This document shows positions 53,177-60,943 of a stretch of 60,983 nucleotides of DNA, one piece after another. The notes under the pieces are model-generated. The model was not told where the DNA came from, made no database searches, and saw nothing but the letters and a program-made list of their open reading frames with translations. This DNA comes from Bacillus sp. RO1 (GTDB lineage: Bacteria > Bacillota > Bacilli > Bacillales > Bacillaceae_I), in contig NZ_JAAZWB010000033.1 in NCBI RefSeq assembly GCF_012524115.1, forward strand, positions 1-60,983, written 5' to 3'. How positions within the stretch are numbered: position 1 is the first letter of the stretch; every line of letters starts with the position of its first letter. The position numbers were made by a program, and so were the translations under genes.

Positions 53177-54553
53177 TTATTGACCAATCGCTTCTTTGCC
53201 CTCTTGGTACTTTTGATTTGCTAATTCATTAATTTGTGCTGCATAATCTTCAATCTTGATTTCGCCTCTGATACTCGCATCAATTAGTGCTGCAATGTTT
53301 GCATTAGGATTATCGCCTACCGCTACGCCAGTTGGTGCTTCCCATCTGGACTGCACGAATCCTGGTACTGTTTTAACAGGTTCCACAATTCCATTCGCCA
53401 GATTGTCATATGCTGTACGTAAGCCAGGGATATCCTGAACTTCGAAGAATGCATCCAATACTTCTTCATCTTGAGTTACAGGAAGGTTGTTCAATGCTTT
53501 GTCATGCTCTACTGCTAAATCAATACGCTTCAAGAATCCTTCTTTACCAAAGCTCATCCACTTAGCAAAAAGGAATGCTTCTTCTTGGTGTTTAGTAGAT
53601 TTAGAGATTCCCATGAAATCATTTACGATAACCGTTCTTCCACCAGGAGTTCCAACGAAGTCCCAATCAAAATCAAGGTTAGTAGAGAAGTTTTCCACTG
53701 CCCATGTACCATCCCAGAATAGTCCGATTCCACCACCAGCAAATACTTCACCTGCATGCTCACCATTAAAATTAGCTTTTTGCTCATCAGACAAGTTTTC
53801 ATAAGAGTAGCCATTTGTTACGAAGTTGCTTGTAAGGTTAACACCAGAAATGAATTCATTACTGTTTAAGTGATACTCATCATCACTGAATGTGTACCAG
53901 CCATTCTCTTCGTTTACAGAAGATGGGTACCAGTCCACAATGGCAAATGGATTATTCAAACCAACCACTCCACTGTTCACGTTTGTTACGGAACGAACCG
54001 ATTCCGTAAAATCATCTATGGAGAAACCATATTCAGGAACATCCAGGTTTGCCTGGTTGTATAAATCTTTATTTACAAAATAACCAAGGAAATGCTGTGC
54101 ACTAGGAATAGCATATACTGCATCATTGTATGTAACAGAATCTGTTACAACTTCAGGGATTTTTGCAAAGTCCTCATCTTCTGCAGCCAATTCGGTTACA
54201 TCTAACAACCAATCATTTGCAAGTCCAGTTGGTACTTGAGATACCATGAATACGTCAGGCATTGCATTTGCACTTGCTGCAGAGGAAAGGGAATTGTTCC
54301 AATCATCTGTTGCGATAGACTCATCAATTTCCACATCGATATTAGGATATTTGTCTTCAAATTCTGCAATCATTAAGCGCTCGATGTTCTGATCTTCTTC
54401 TGTTCCAAGCGCCCAGCTAGCAAACTTAATGGTTACTTGATCTTCGTTGTTACCTTTTTTCTCCGCGTCAGTTGAAGCATTGTTGGAGTTACTGCACCCA
54501 ACTACCAGCATGAACGAAGCGGCAATCGCGATCCAAGGTTTCATTAATTTCAT
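53177..54553 (-). CDS. Sugar ABC transporter substrate-binding lipoprotein
   Basis: 458 aa. The lipobox is MLVVGC (Cys about residue 20). Type-1 (MalE-like) sugar-binding fold: VTIKFASWALGTEEDQ, DEFEDKYPNIDVEI-type region near 70, AMPDVFMVSQVPTG, VYAIPSAQHFLGYFVNKDLY, GGIGLFWDGTWAVENF. Corresponds in position to the sophoro-oligosaccharide-binding protein (Lin1841) of L. innocua. First gene of the operon, behind a promoter with cre and LacI-type sites. AAGGGGTG precedes ATG by 8 nt. Confidence 0.92.
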   Translation of the reverse strand: MKLMKPWIAIAASFMLVVGCSNSNNASTDAEKKGNNEDQVTIKFASWALGTEEDQNIERLMIAEFEDKYPNIDVEIDESIATDDWNNSLSSAASANAMPDVFMVSQVPTGLANDWLLDVTELAAEDEDFAKIPEVVTDSVTYNDAVYAIPSAQHFLGYFVNKDLYNQANLDVPEYGFSIDDFTESVRSVTNVNSGVVGLNNPFAIVDWYPSSVNEENGWYTFSDDEYHLNSNEFISGVNLTSNFVTNGYSYENLSDEQKANFNGEHAGEVFAGGGIGLFWDGTWAVENFSTNLDFDWDFVGTPGGRTVIVNDFMGISKSTKHQEEAFLFAKWMSFGKEGFLKRIDLAVEHDKALNNLPVTQDEEVLDAFFEVQDIPGLRTAYDNLANGIVEPVKTVPGFVQSRWEAPTGVAVGDNPNANIAALIDASIRGEIKIEDYAAQINELANQKYQEGKEAIGQ

Positions 54554-54597
54554 TACCCATACACCCCTTAAGAATTTTTATCATACCTTACCTTAAT

Positions 54598-54609
54598 CGA
54601 AACGTTTCA
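54598..54609. promoter_or_regulatory. LacI-type operator in the SBP operon leader
   Basis: CGAAACGTTTCA, exact GAAACGTTTC core, 45 bp before the SBP start codon. A second, one-mismatch copy, GATACGTTTC, lies at 54671-54680 over the predicted transcription start. Confidence 0.8.
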
Positions 54610-54689
54610 ATTTGTTCGTAAAAATAAAAAGGGAGATTACTCAACCTTTTTTAGCTGTTTATCTGCAATTGATACGTTTCACTAACGTC

Positions 54690-54718
54690 ATTATACTTTG
54701 TCTTGTAAACGATTACAA
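54690..54718 (-). promoter_or_regulatory. Promoter of the glucan transport operon with overlapping cre
   Basis: Minus strand: TTGTAA (54713-54718), 17-bp spacer, TATAAT (54690-54695). The palindrome TGTAAACGATTACA at 54704-54717 matches the CcpA cre pattern perfectly and covers the -35, so glucose should shut the operon off. Confidence 0.85.
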
Positions 54719-54821
54719 TATTATTTTCGAAATATTTTCGGAGATTAATAGAATTGGTTGAAAAGTCTTAATTCTTAAGGGTTGGTAGGTATTACCTATG
54801 TTTCTATGTTTATGAAAAGCA

Positions 54822-54857
54822 GAAAAAAGAACCGATTCTCATTGATAGAATCGATTC
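54822..54857 (-). terminator. Terminator of the esterase-ABC-DUF1854 operon
   Basis: Minus strand: GAATCGATTCT pairs with AGAATCGGTTC (11 bp, one G-U), followed by TTTTTTCTGC. It lies about 205 bp past the DUF1854 stop, beyond a REP copy, which would therefore be in the transcript. Confidence 0.85.
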
Positions 54858-54883
54858 GATAATTGCATATTGTATTTGTTAAA

Positions 54884-55014
54884 CACCGCTGTTGATTTCC
54901 GCAAATGGCTTCGCTTTCCTAGGGGCGGTGCTTGAGCCTCCTCACTGCGTTGCGGGGTCTCAAGCTACCGCTGTCTCCCTAAGGAGTCTACGCCCTTTGC
55001 TTCAATCAACAGCT
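54884..55014 (+). repeat. REP copy 9
   Basis: Full copy, GCTGTTGATTTCCGC to CAATCAACAGC, between the DUF1854 stop and its terminator. With the promoter region and terminator it fills the gene-free stretch 54554-55062. Confidence 0.92.
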
Positions 55015-55062
55015 AGAGAGCGTCATTTATTCAAGAGATAACTTTAACAGGAATTACTTTTA

Positions 55063-55557
55063 TTAGATCACTTTTGATAGTTCTTTTCTGCTGTGTAGGT
55101 CTAATTCTTTGATATTTGTAATTTCGCACCGTTTGCCGTCCATATCGGTGATGATGATTCGATTGGGTGGAAGCATATCTAGGTGCTCGTGTATGTTTCT
55201 CATCATGAGCTTTAATGGTCCTCTGTCAGTGAGGAGTTCAAAGATCCAAAGACCGGGTTCTTCTTTTATGGACTGTATTCTTTTCACCTCCGGGACCACA
55301 TAGCGAACATGCAGTTCCCTATGCAGTACAGCTTTACTTTCACCATCCAATTGATCTACACTCTTAATAACTCCAAGCTCTGTATCATCATTCCAAATGG
55401 ATATATACTCGTATGGTTTTGAAAAAGGAAAGGTGCGAAAAATACCTACATTCGAGTAGTCCGTGCCCTTATGCCTGAAGTGCATCGTTGTACCCTTCCC
55501 GTAGAAGAACTCTATCTCTTGTGGGTCAAAATAGGCGATATCATATTCTTCACTCAT
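55063..55557 (-). CDS. DUF1854 protein (ABC exporter accessory)
   Basis: 164 aa, no signal or membrane helix. Begins SEEYDIAYFDPQEIEF; GIFRTFPFSKPYEYISIWND and a C-terminal NRIIITDMDGKRCEI fit the DUF1854 family as I know it. Other DUF1854 genes lie beside an unusual ABC exporter, as here: the start overlaps the exporter stop by 4 bp (ATGA). Probably a cytoplasmic partner or modulator of that exporter. Biochemical function unknown. Confidence 0.82.
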   Translation of the reverse strand: MSEEYDIAYFDPQEIEFFYGKGTTMHFRHKGTDYSNVGIFRTFPFSKPYEYISIWNDDTELGVIKSVDQLDGESKAVLHRELHVRYVVPEVKRIQSIKEEPGLWIFELLTDRGPLKLMMRNIHEHLDMLPPNRIIITDMDGKRCEITNIKELDLHSRKELSKVI

Positions 55558-57746
55558 CCAACCTCTACTCCTTTTATTTGTGAGAGCTCTCGTTGCGCCT
55601 CCACAAGTTTATAATAGATTCCCTCTACTTTAAGCAGTTCTTCATGTGTACCCACTTCTGCGATAATGCCTTTATCCACAACTACAAGCCTATCAGCATT
55701 ACGCAGTGTCGATAAGCGATGCGCAATGGCAAAGGTAGTTCGCCCTTTCACTAGCCTTGCTATAGCTTCTTGAATCTTTCTTTCCGTTTCTGTATCAACG
55801 GAAGCCGTCGCTTCATCTAGGATAAGAATACGGGGATCATGCAATATCGCCCTAGCAATAGCAATTCGTTGCTTTTGACCTCCCGATAATCGATGTCCCC
55901 GTTCCCCAACCTTCGTATCGTAGCCATCCGACATCTTCACCACAAACTCATGGGCATTCGCAATTTTAGCGGCTCGCATTATTTCCTCCGGTGTCGCATC
56001 CTGCTTAGAATAGGCAATATTTTCAGATATGGTTCCGTCAAATAAAAACGTTTCCTGCAAAACCACTCCTATACTCTGGTGAAGCTGTTCCTGCATTAAA
56101 TTCTTTAAGTCGATGCCATCTAATAAGATCCTTCCTTCATTCGGATCATAAAAGCGAGTAACTAAATTGATTATGGTAGATTTACCAGCTCCTGAATGAC
56201 CGACAAGCCCGATCATTTCACCAGGTTTCACATCCAGATTAATATTTTTGATGACGGGTTGATGCTTTTCATATCCAAAGGTCACCCCTGCAATTTGAAC
56301 ATGACCTTCTATTTTTTCTAACACGATAGCATCACGATTATCAGGAACCTCAGAAGGCGTATCAATAATTTCAAAAATGCGATTAGCCGATGAAATGGCT
56401 CTTGTCACCCAACTGATCATCTGATTGAACCACTGCAACGGACCAAAAAACATCCCTAGATAAGCAACAAATGCAAGCAAGGTACCGAGCGTAATATCTT
56501 CACTTATGACAGACAAACCTCCAAAATACCATACCAACAACATCCCCGAACCTGTAATGAAGGAAAACAACGGGAATACCCCTTGCCAAAGGCCATCCGT
56601 TTTAAACGTTTGAGTTACAAGTGCACGATTTCCATCCATATAACGCCCCTGCTCTTGTCCTTCCTGACCAAATGCTTTAACCACTCGTATCCCTTGAAGT
56701 GTATCGCCGACAATCATGTTCAGTTTATTAGTGGATTGCCACTGCTTATACCAAAGATGCTGTACACGTGGCCAAATAATCATAGAGAAAAGTAAAACAA
56801 TTGGGGAAGGCAATAACGCAAATAACGCCAACTTCCAATCCAAACTGAACATCATGACCATGATGGCAAGTAAAAGCATTAGTTGACCGACAATATATAG
56901 AACCCCTTCGGTTAGGAACTGCCTGATAGATTCCGCGTCACTATTCACTCTCGCGATAAACTGTGCGGTTTGCCTTCGATCAAAATAACTGACAGAGAGG
57001 CGCATGAGGTTTTCATAGATTTCCTTCCTCATATCGCCCATTATATGGCTTCCAACCCAAACTCCCAAAACACCTTGTAAAAATTGCATTAAAGTTAGAA
57101 CTAACCCTGTTACACCAAGAAGGATTACCAGGATAATCAAGGAGCTTCCCAAATCCTTTGGCTCTAACACATCATCCACAATAATTTTAGTCAAATAAGG
57201 AGGTGCGAGCTCTAGAAGGGTTGCAACAAGTAAGAACAAAGCGACAAGCACCATCTTGCCACGATAAGGCTTAGTGAAATCTAAAACTCTACCAATCACT
57301 TTTTTATTGTCCACACAAACAGAGCATACTTCTGTACCGTCCTCAAATGGACGTTGACACTTCTGACAAATCCTTGGCTGTTCTGTTTTTGACAATTGTG
57401 GAATTGGCTCATTTTGCACTAAACAGTTAATAAATTTTTCCGCGATGGAGAATTTCTGCGTGTAAGAGGAGGAGCATCTGACAAGAACCTCATTTACTTT
57501 TTCATCCCGAGTAGTAATTATTAGCGCACCGGCCCCGATAAAGCGCTCCAATTTGATGGAACGAACATTGCTTAACTCTACTTTCTTCAACAATTCTCCA
57601 CGATTAGACAATAGTTGAATTTCCTTTTCAGAATGAGCAAGCCAGTTCTCCCCAAACTGACCGTCTTCCTTCATATCTGTCTTTCCTAGAAATAATAACT
57701 CCCCATCTATGTGTACCTGAAAATGACACGATTCAATAAACGACAT
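55554..57746 (-). CDS. ABC exporter (type IV) with N-terminal zinc-ribbon domain
   Basis: 730 aa. A non-membrane N-terminal domain (1-125; EKEIQLLSNRGELLKKVELSN) is followed by CQKCQRPF...CSVC at about 131-150, a four-Cys zinc-ribbon-like knuckle. Then six transmembrane helices (about 165-450) and one nucleotide-binding domain: GHSGAGKSTI (Walker A), LSGGQKQRIAIARAIL (signature), ILILDEATASVD (Walker B) and IAHRLS. A half-transporter that would form a homodimer and act as an exporter or flippase. Lies between the esterase and DUF1854 genes under a LacI-type operator. The cargo is unknown. Confidence 0.9.
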   Translation of the reverse strand: MSFIESCHFQVHIDGELLFLGKTDMKEDGQFGENWLAHSEKEIQLLSNRGELLKKVELSNVRSIKLERFIGAGALIITTRDEKVNEVLVRCSSSYTQKFSIAEKFINCLVQNEPIPQLSKTEQPRICQKCQRPFEDGTEVCSVCVDNKKVIGRVLDFTKPYRGKMVLVALFLLVATLLELAPPYLTKIIVDDVLEPKDLGSSLIILVILLGVTGLVLTLMQFLQGVLGVWVGSHIMGDMRKEIYENLMRLSVSYFDRRQTAQFIARVNSDAESIRQFLTEGVLYIVGQLMLLLAIMVMMFSLDWKLALFALLPSPIVLLFSMIIWPRVQHLWYKQWQSTNKLNMIVGDTLQGIRVVKAFGQEGQEQGRYMDGNRALVTQTFKTDGLWQGVFPLFSFITGSGMLLVWYFGGLSVISEDITLGTLLAFVAYLGMFFGPLQWFNQMISWVTRAISSANRIFEIIDTPSEVPDNRDAIVLEKIEGHVQIAGVTFGYEKHQPVIKNINLDVKPGEMIGLVGHSGAGKSTIINLVTRFYDPNEGRILLDGIDLKNLMQEQLHQSIGVVLQETFLFDGTISENIAYSKQDATPEEIMRAAKIANAHEFVVKMSDGYDTKVGERGHRLSGGQKQRIAIARAILHDPRILILDEATASVDTETERKIQEAIARLVKGRTTFAIAHRLSTLRNADRLVVVDKGIIAEVGTHEELLKVEGIYYKLVEAQRELSQIKGVEVG

Positions 57747-57757
57747 ATAGTCCCCCT

Positions 57758-58513
57758 TTAAAGCTGGTGTTCAAAAAATGCCAACACATCCTCAATGTGC
57801 TTGTCCCAATATCCCCAATCATGGCCACCGGGACCATCGGAAAAGGTAAGATCTAATCCCGCTTGGATGGCATGATCCCTAAAACGAATATTTGCCTCGT
57901 AGTTATGATCTTCTGTTCCGCAGCACTGATATAACCTTGGCGCCTTTTCTCCAATTCGTGAAGCAAGATGATAAAGGTCATCCTCACTTCCCAATATAGG
58001 TCGATCGCCGAATATGTACTTGAAATCCCTCGGGAATGCAGGCAATCGTTCATTAATGTCAACAGAACCTGACATGCTGGCTGCTGCTGCAAATTTATCA
58101 GGATTCCTCATGGCAACTTTGAAAGCTCCATAACCGCCCATAGAAAGGCCCGCAATAAAATTTTCCTCTCTCTTATCTGACAGTGGAAAAAAGTTTTGAG
58201 CAAGTGTAGGAACTTCTTCACTAACAAATTTGTAAAAATCATATCCATGCTCCATGTCCGTGTAAAAACTTCTTCCCGCAGCAGGCATCACAATCGCCCA
58301 GCCCATCGCAGAGGCATACCGTTCAATGGAAGTAAATCTTGTCCAAATCGTATGGTCATCCGAAAGACCGTGCAATAAATAAATCGTAGGGTGCTTTTTT
58401 TGTTTCATCTTTGTTGATACGCCTATTTGTGAATTCGGCTGCGGCAAAATGACCGTCATGGATGTTGAACATTGTAAAGCTTCAGAGAAAAAATCGCATG
58501 TAATTCTAGCCAT
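57758..58513 (-). CDS. Esterase (EstA/esterase D-like alpha/beta hydrolase)
   Basis: 251 aa, no signal peptide. Alpha/beta hydrolase with the nucleophile elbow GLSMGGYGAF (Ser about 123), the oxyanion region IYLLHGLSDDHTIW and a C-terminal GGHDWGYWDKHIEDVL with the catalytic His. Resembles the tributyrin-type EstA and S-formylglutathione hydrolase group. The ATG at 58513 was preferred over a GTG that sits inside the ribosome site. First gene of esterase-ABC-DUF1854, 28 bp after a LacI-type operator, so it may remove acyl groups from an imported glucan (inference). Confidence 0.87.
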   Translation of the reverse strand: MARITCDFFSEALQCSTSMTVILPQPNSQIGVSTKMKQKKHPTIYLLHGLSDDHTIWTRFTSIERYASAMGWAIVMPAAGRSFYTDMEHGYDFYKFVSEEVPTLAQNFFPLSDKREENFIAGLSMGGYGAFKVAMRNPDKFAAAASMSGSVDINERLPAFPRDFKYIFGDRPILGSEDDLYHLASRIGEKAPRLYQCCGTEDHNYEANIRFRDHAIQAGLDLTFSDGPGGHDWGYWDKHIEDVLAFFEHQL

Positions 58514-58540
58514 GATTCTCACTTCCCTTTTATGAGTTAT

Positions 58541-58552
58541 TGAAACGTTTCG
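58541..58552. promoter_or_regulatory. LacI-type operator upstream of the esterase operon
   Basis: TGAAACGTTTCG with the exact GAAACGTTTC core, 28 bp before the start codon. Links this operon to the LacI regulon at 22-55 kb. Confidence 0.8.
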
Positions 58553-58696
58553 ATTTTTTCATTATACGAGTTAGTGAATTCGCTTTCAATATTTTTCGCA
58601 AATTTCCACTTTGTCGAACGTATGTTCTTTACTTTTTATTTGAAGCTATCTATAATGAGGGAGTAAGTACATACCTATTGAGAAGGAGTGTTGAAA

Positions 58697-59110
58697 ATGA
58701 AGCACCAAGCTGTTCCTTACTTATCATTTAACGGTAACGCTAGACAGGCTCTTGAGTTTTATAAAGAGGTTTTTGAAGGAGAAATTACAGGCATCATGAC
58801 CTTTGGCGAAGCGGACTTCCCGACGCCACCAGAAGCGGACAACCTAGTTATGCACGCGCGTTTTGAAAAAGGAAACCTAACACTGATGGCATCCGATTCA
58901 TTCCCTGGTCAGACAGTAGAGATTGGCAGCAATGTCTCTCTCATGTTAGAGATGGAAAGTGAAGAGCAAATTGATACCCTTTACGCACGCCTAAGCGAGA
59001 ACGGAAAGGTATTGATGGAGCTTCAAGACACTTTCTGGGGAGCACGTTATGGAAGCGTTCAAGATTCCTTTGGTGTGAAATGGGATTTGAACTATACAAA
59101 GCCACAATAA
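58697..59110 (+). CDS. VOC-family protein (PhnB/glyoxalase-like)
   Basis: 137 aa. Begins MKHQAVPYLSFNGNARQALEFYKEVF and ends with RYGSVQDSFGVKWDLNY, the pattern of PhnB-like vicinal-oxygen-chelate proteins. ATG was chosen for AAGGAG 8 nt upstream. Single-gene unit. No reaction can be assigned. Confidence 0.9.
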   Translation: MKHQAVPYLSFNGNARQALEFYKEVFEGEITGIMTFGEADFPTPPEADNLVMHARFEKGNLTLMASDSFPGQTVEIGSNVSLMLEMESEEQIDTLYARLSENGKVLMELQDTFWGARYGSVQDSFGVKWDLNYTKPQ

Positions 59111-59115
59111 TATTT

Positions 59116-59295
59116 GGCTCTTTTAAAGCATACTGTTGATTTTTACAACAACCTAGCTGTTGATTGGAGCAATAGGCGAAGACTTCTGAGGGAGATAGCG
59201 TTTAGGGGAGACCCCGCAGGCGCAAGCCGAGGAGGCTCCCCAAACGCCCCTAGGAAAGCGCAGCCTAGTGCGGAAATCAACAGTGGTGTTTAACA
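59116..59295 (-). repeat. REP copy 10 with extended flank
   Basis: Core 59153-59288 (TAGCTGTTGATTGGAGC to GAAATCAACAGTGG). An extra 37 bp before it, GGCTCTTTTAAAGCATAC and following, is shared with copy 11 at 60805, so this subfamily is at least 175 bp long. The apex variant is CCCCAAACGCCCC. Confidence 0.88.
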
Positions 59296-59305
59296 GAACC
59301 TATAG

Positions 59306-59337
59306 AAAAACTTCGAGAACCATGGTGGTTCTCGAAG
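59306..59337 (-). terminator. Terminator of the SDR-DUF962 operon
   Basis: Minus strand: CTTCGAGAACCA and TGGTTCTCGAAG, a 12-bp perfect stem with a 3-nt loop, followed by TTTTTC. Confidence 0.85.
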
Positions 59338-59346
59338 CGTATAGGT

Positions 59347-59655
59347 TCATTTGGGCAGAATCTTTTTACCTGAAATTAGCTCAAATGTTTTTAAGAAAAA
59401 CCAACTAAAACCGGCATAAAATCCAACGAGTGGATACTTAAATGATGCTGGCTTATTCTTCTCAAAGTAAAAGTGGCCGATCCAAGAAAAAACATAGTGC
59501 AATATAGCCAGCACTATGGTGACCCGCCAATTAATTAATAAAAAGATCCAAGCCAAGAAAGCTGCTAGAAAAGCAAAATAATGCAGAACCTGATTCCATG
59601 GGTTCTCATGTTCCTGTTGATATAATAGCAAATCATTTTTCACTTTTTCTTTCAT
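59347..59655 (-). CDS. DUF962 (Mpo1-like) membrane protein
   Basis: 102 aa with three to four hydrophobic segments. WIGHFYFEKNKPASFKYPLVG is the DUF962 signature; a HYFAFLAAFLAW block lies near the N terminus. Yeast Mpo1, a relative, is an Fe-dependent dioxygenase acting on 2-hydroxy fatty acids; that reaction is not established here. Starts 6 bp after the SDR stop and is probably co-transcribed. Confidence 0.9.
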   Translation of the reverse strand: MKEKVKNDLLLYQQEHENPWNQVLHYFAFLAAFLAWIFLLINWRVTIVLAILHYVFSWIGHFYFEKNKPASFKYPLVGFYAGFSWFFLKTFELISGKKILPK

Positions 59656-59661
59656 ATCAGG

Positions 59662-60396
59662 TTATCCCTCATAAATCATCTTTCTCGTCATCCCGCCATC
59701 CACCGTAATATTTTCGCCGTTAACAAAATTATTTTCAGAGTCAGTTAGGTACAAGCACGCCTTTGCAATATCTTCCGGTTTTCCGACCCGATTGGACATG
59801 TGTTGTGCATGGTCCTTATCTCTTAGCTCTTCATAATTTTCATTCTGAATCCATCCAGGTGAAATAGCATTTACCGTGATATGCAGCTCACTTAAGGAAG
59901 CTGCCAACGCATGCGTCAACGCTACAATCCCGCCCTTTGTTGCTGCATATGCTTCAGAGTTTGGTTCTGACATGGTTGCTCTAGTGGAGGCGATATTAAC
60001 GATAGAGCCGCCATTTTTCATGTACTTTGATGCTTCTTTAGAAGCAATAAAAACACTGCGCAGATTCGTGTTGATGACATCATCCCAAGCTTCAACTGTC
60101 AGGTCCTGAAGTGGAGTGAATCTGGATACACCGGCGTTATTTATAAGGATATCAATTTGATGGAAGTGTTCCATGGTTTTGGTCAACAGATGTTGAATAT
60201 CATTTTCTTTTCGGACATCCGTTTTTACGAAAAGAGCTTTTTCCCCAAGCTTCTGTTTTAGAGCCTGTCCTGCTGTTTCATCCATGTCTGCAAGCACTAC
60301 ATTTGCTCCTGCATTTATATATGACGAAGCGATCCCTTTTCCTATTCCGTTTGCTGCACCGGTGACGATGACGGTTTTGTTTTGGAAATTCATCAT
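59662..60396 (-). CDS. SDR-family oxidoreductase (glucose dehydrogenase/FabG-like)
   Basis: 244 aa. TGAANGIG cofactor motif, LINNAGVS, VNIASTRA with the catalytic Ser region, YAATKGG with Tyr and Lys, and the C-terminal GENITVDGGMTRKM. Start at 60396 because AAGGAG lies 10 nt upstream; an earlier in-frame start would include an arginine-rich N terminus unlike the family. Substrate unknown. Confidence 0.9.
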   Translation of the reverse strand: MMNFQNKTVIVTGAANGIGKGIASSYINAGANVVLADMDETAGQALKQKLGEKALFVKTDVRKENDIQHLLTKTMEHFHQIDILINNAGVSRFTPLQDLTVEAWDDVINTNLRSVFIASKEASKYMKNGGSIVNIASTRATMSEPNSEAYAATKGGIVALTHALAASLSELHITVNAISPGWIQNENYEELRDKDHAQHMSNRVGKPEDIAKACLYLTDSENNFVNGENITVDGGMTRKMIYEG

Positions 60397-60514
60397 AGGT
60401 TTTAATCTCCTTAGTATAAATTTTATCACTGTTTGATAGCCCTAGACTAAATTTAATATACACATTTTCTTATACCCTTTATATTAACAAACTATAGAAT
60501 AAGAAGGTGAAGAA

Positions 60515-60943
60515 ATGAAAGATTATGAAGCTGCGTATCTTGCCGGTATTATAGATGGAGAAGGCAGCATCCTATTAACAAACATACATAAAAATGAATA
60601 TAGACGCCCTTGTATAACTATTGCTTCTACAGATATAGAATTATTAGAGTATGTAAAGTTTTTAACTGGTGACTCCATTACAAGAAAGAAAAATTATAAA
60701 CCTAGTGTTCACAAAAATTCATTTTCACTTAGCATTAAAAATAAAAGCGTTGTACTTAATATCCTCCAATATATACATCCTTACTTAAGAATTAATTTAA
60801 AAAAGGCTCTGTTAAAGCATACTTTTGATTTTTGCAGCAACCTAGCTGTTGATTGGAGCAATAGGCGAAGACTCCTGAGGGAGATAGCGTTTAGGGGAGA
60901 CCCCGCAGGCGCTTTTCCGAGGAGGCTCCCCAAACGCCCCTAG
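60515..60943 (+). pseudogene. LAGLIDADG homing endonuclease, truncated by a REP
   Basis: The frame begins MKDYEAAYLAGIIDGEGSILL, with the LAGLIDADG motif at residues 8-17 (catalytic acid in DGEG), and stays family-like to about residue 97 (NLKKALLKH). From about base 60805 the DNA is REP sequence, so the last 45 residues (AVDWSNRRRLLREIAFRG) are translated repeat. AAGGTGAAG precedes ATG. Freestanding, not inside an intron or intein that I can see. The original C terminus is missing or lies beyond the window. Probably inactive, though single-motif enzymes are dimeric and the fragment might fold. Confidence 0.8.
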
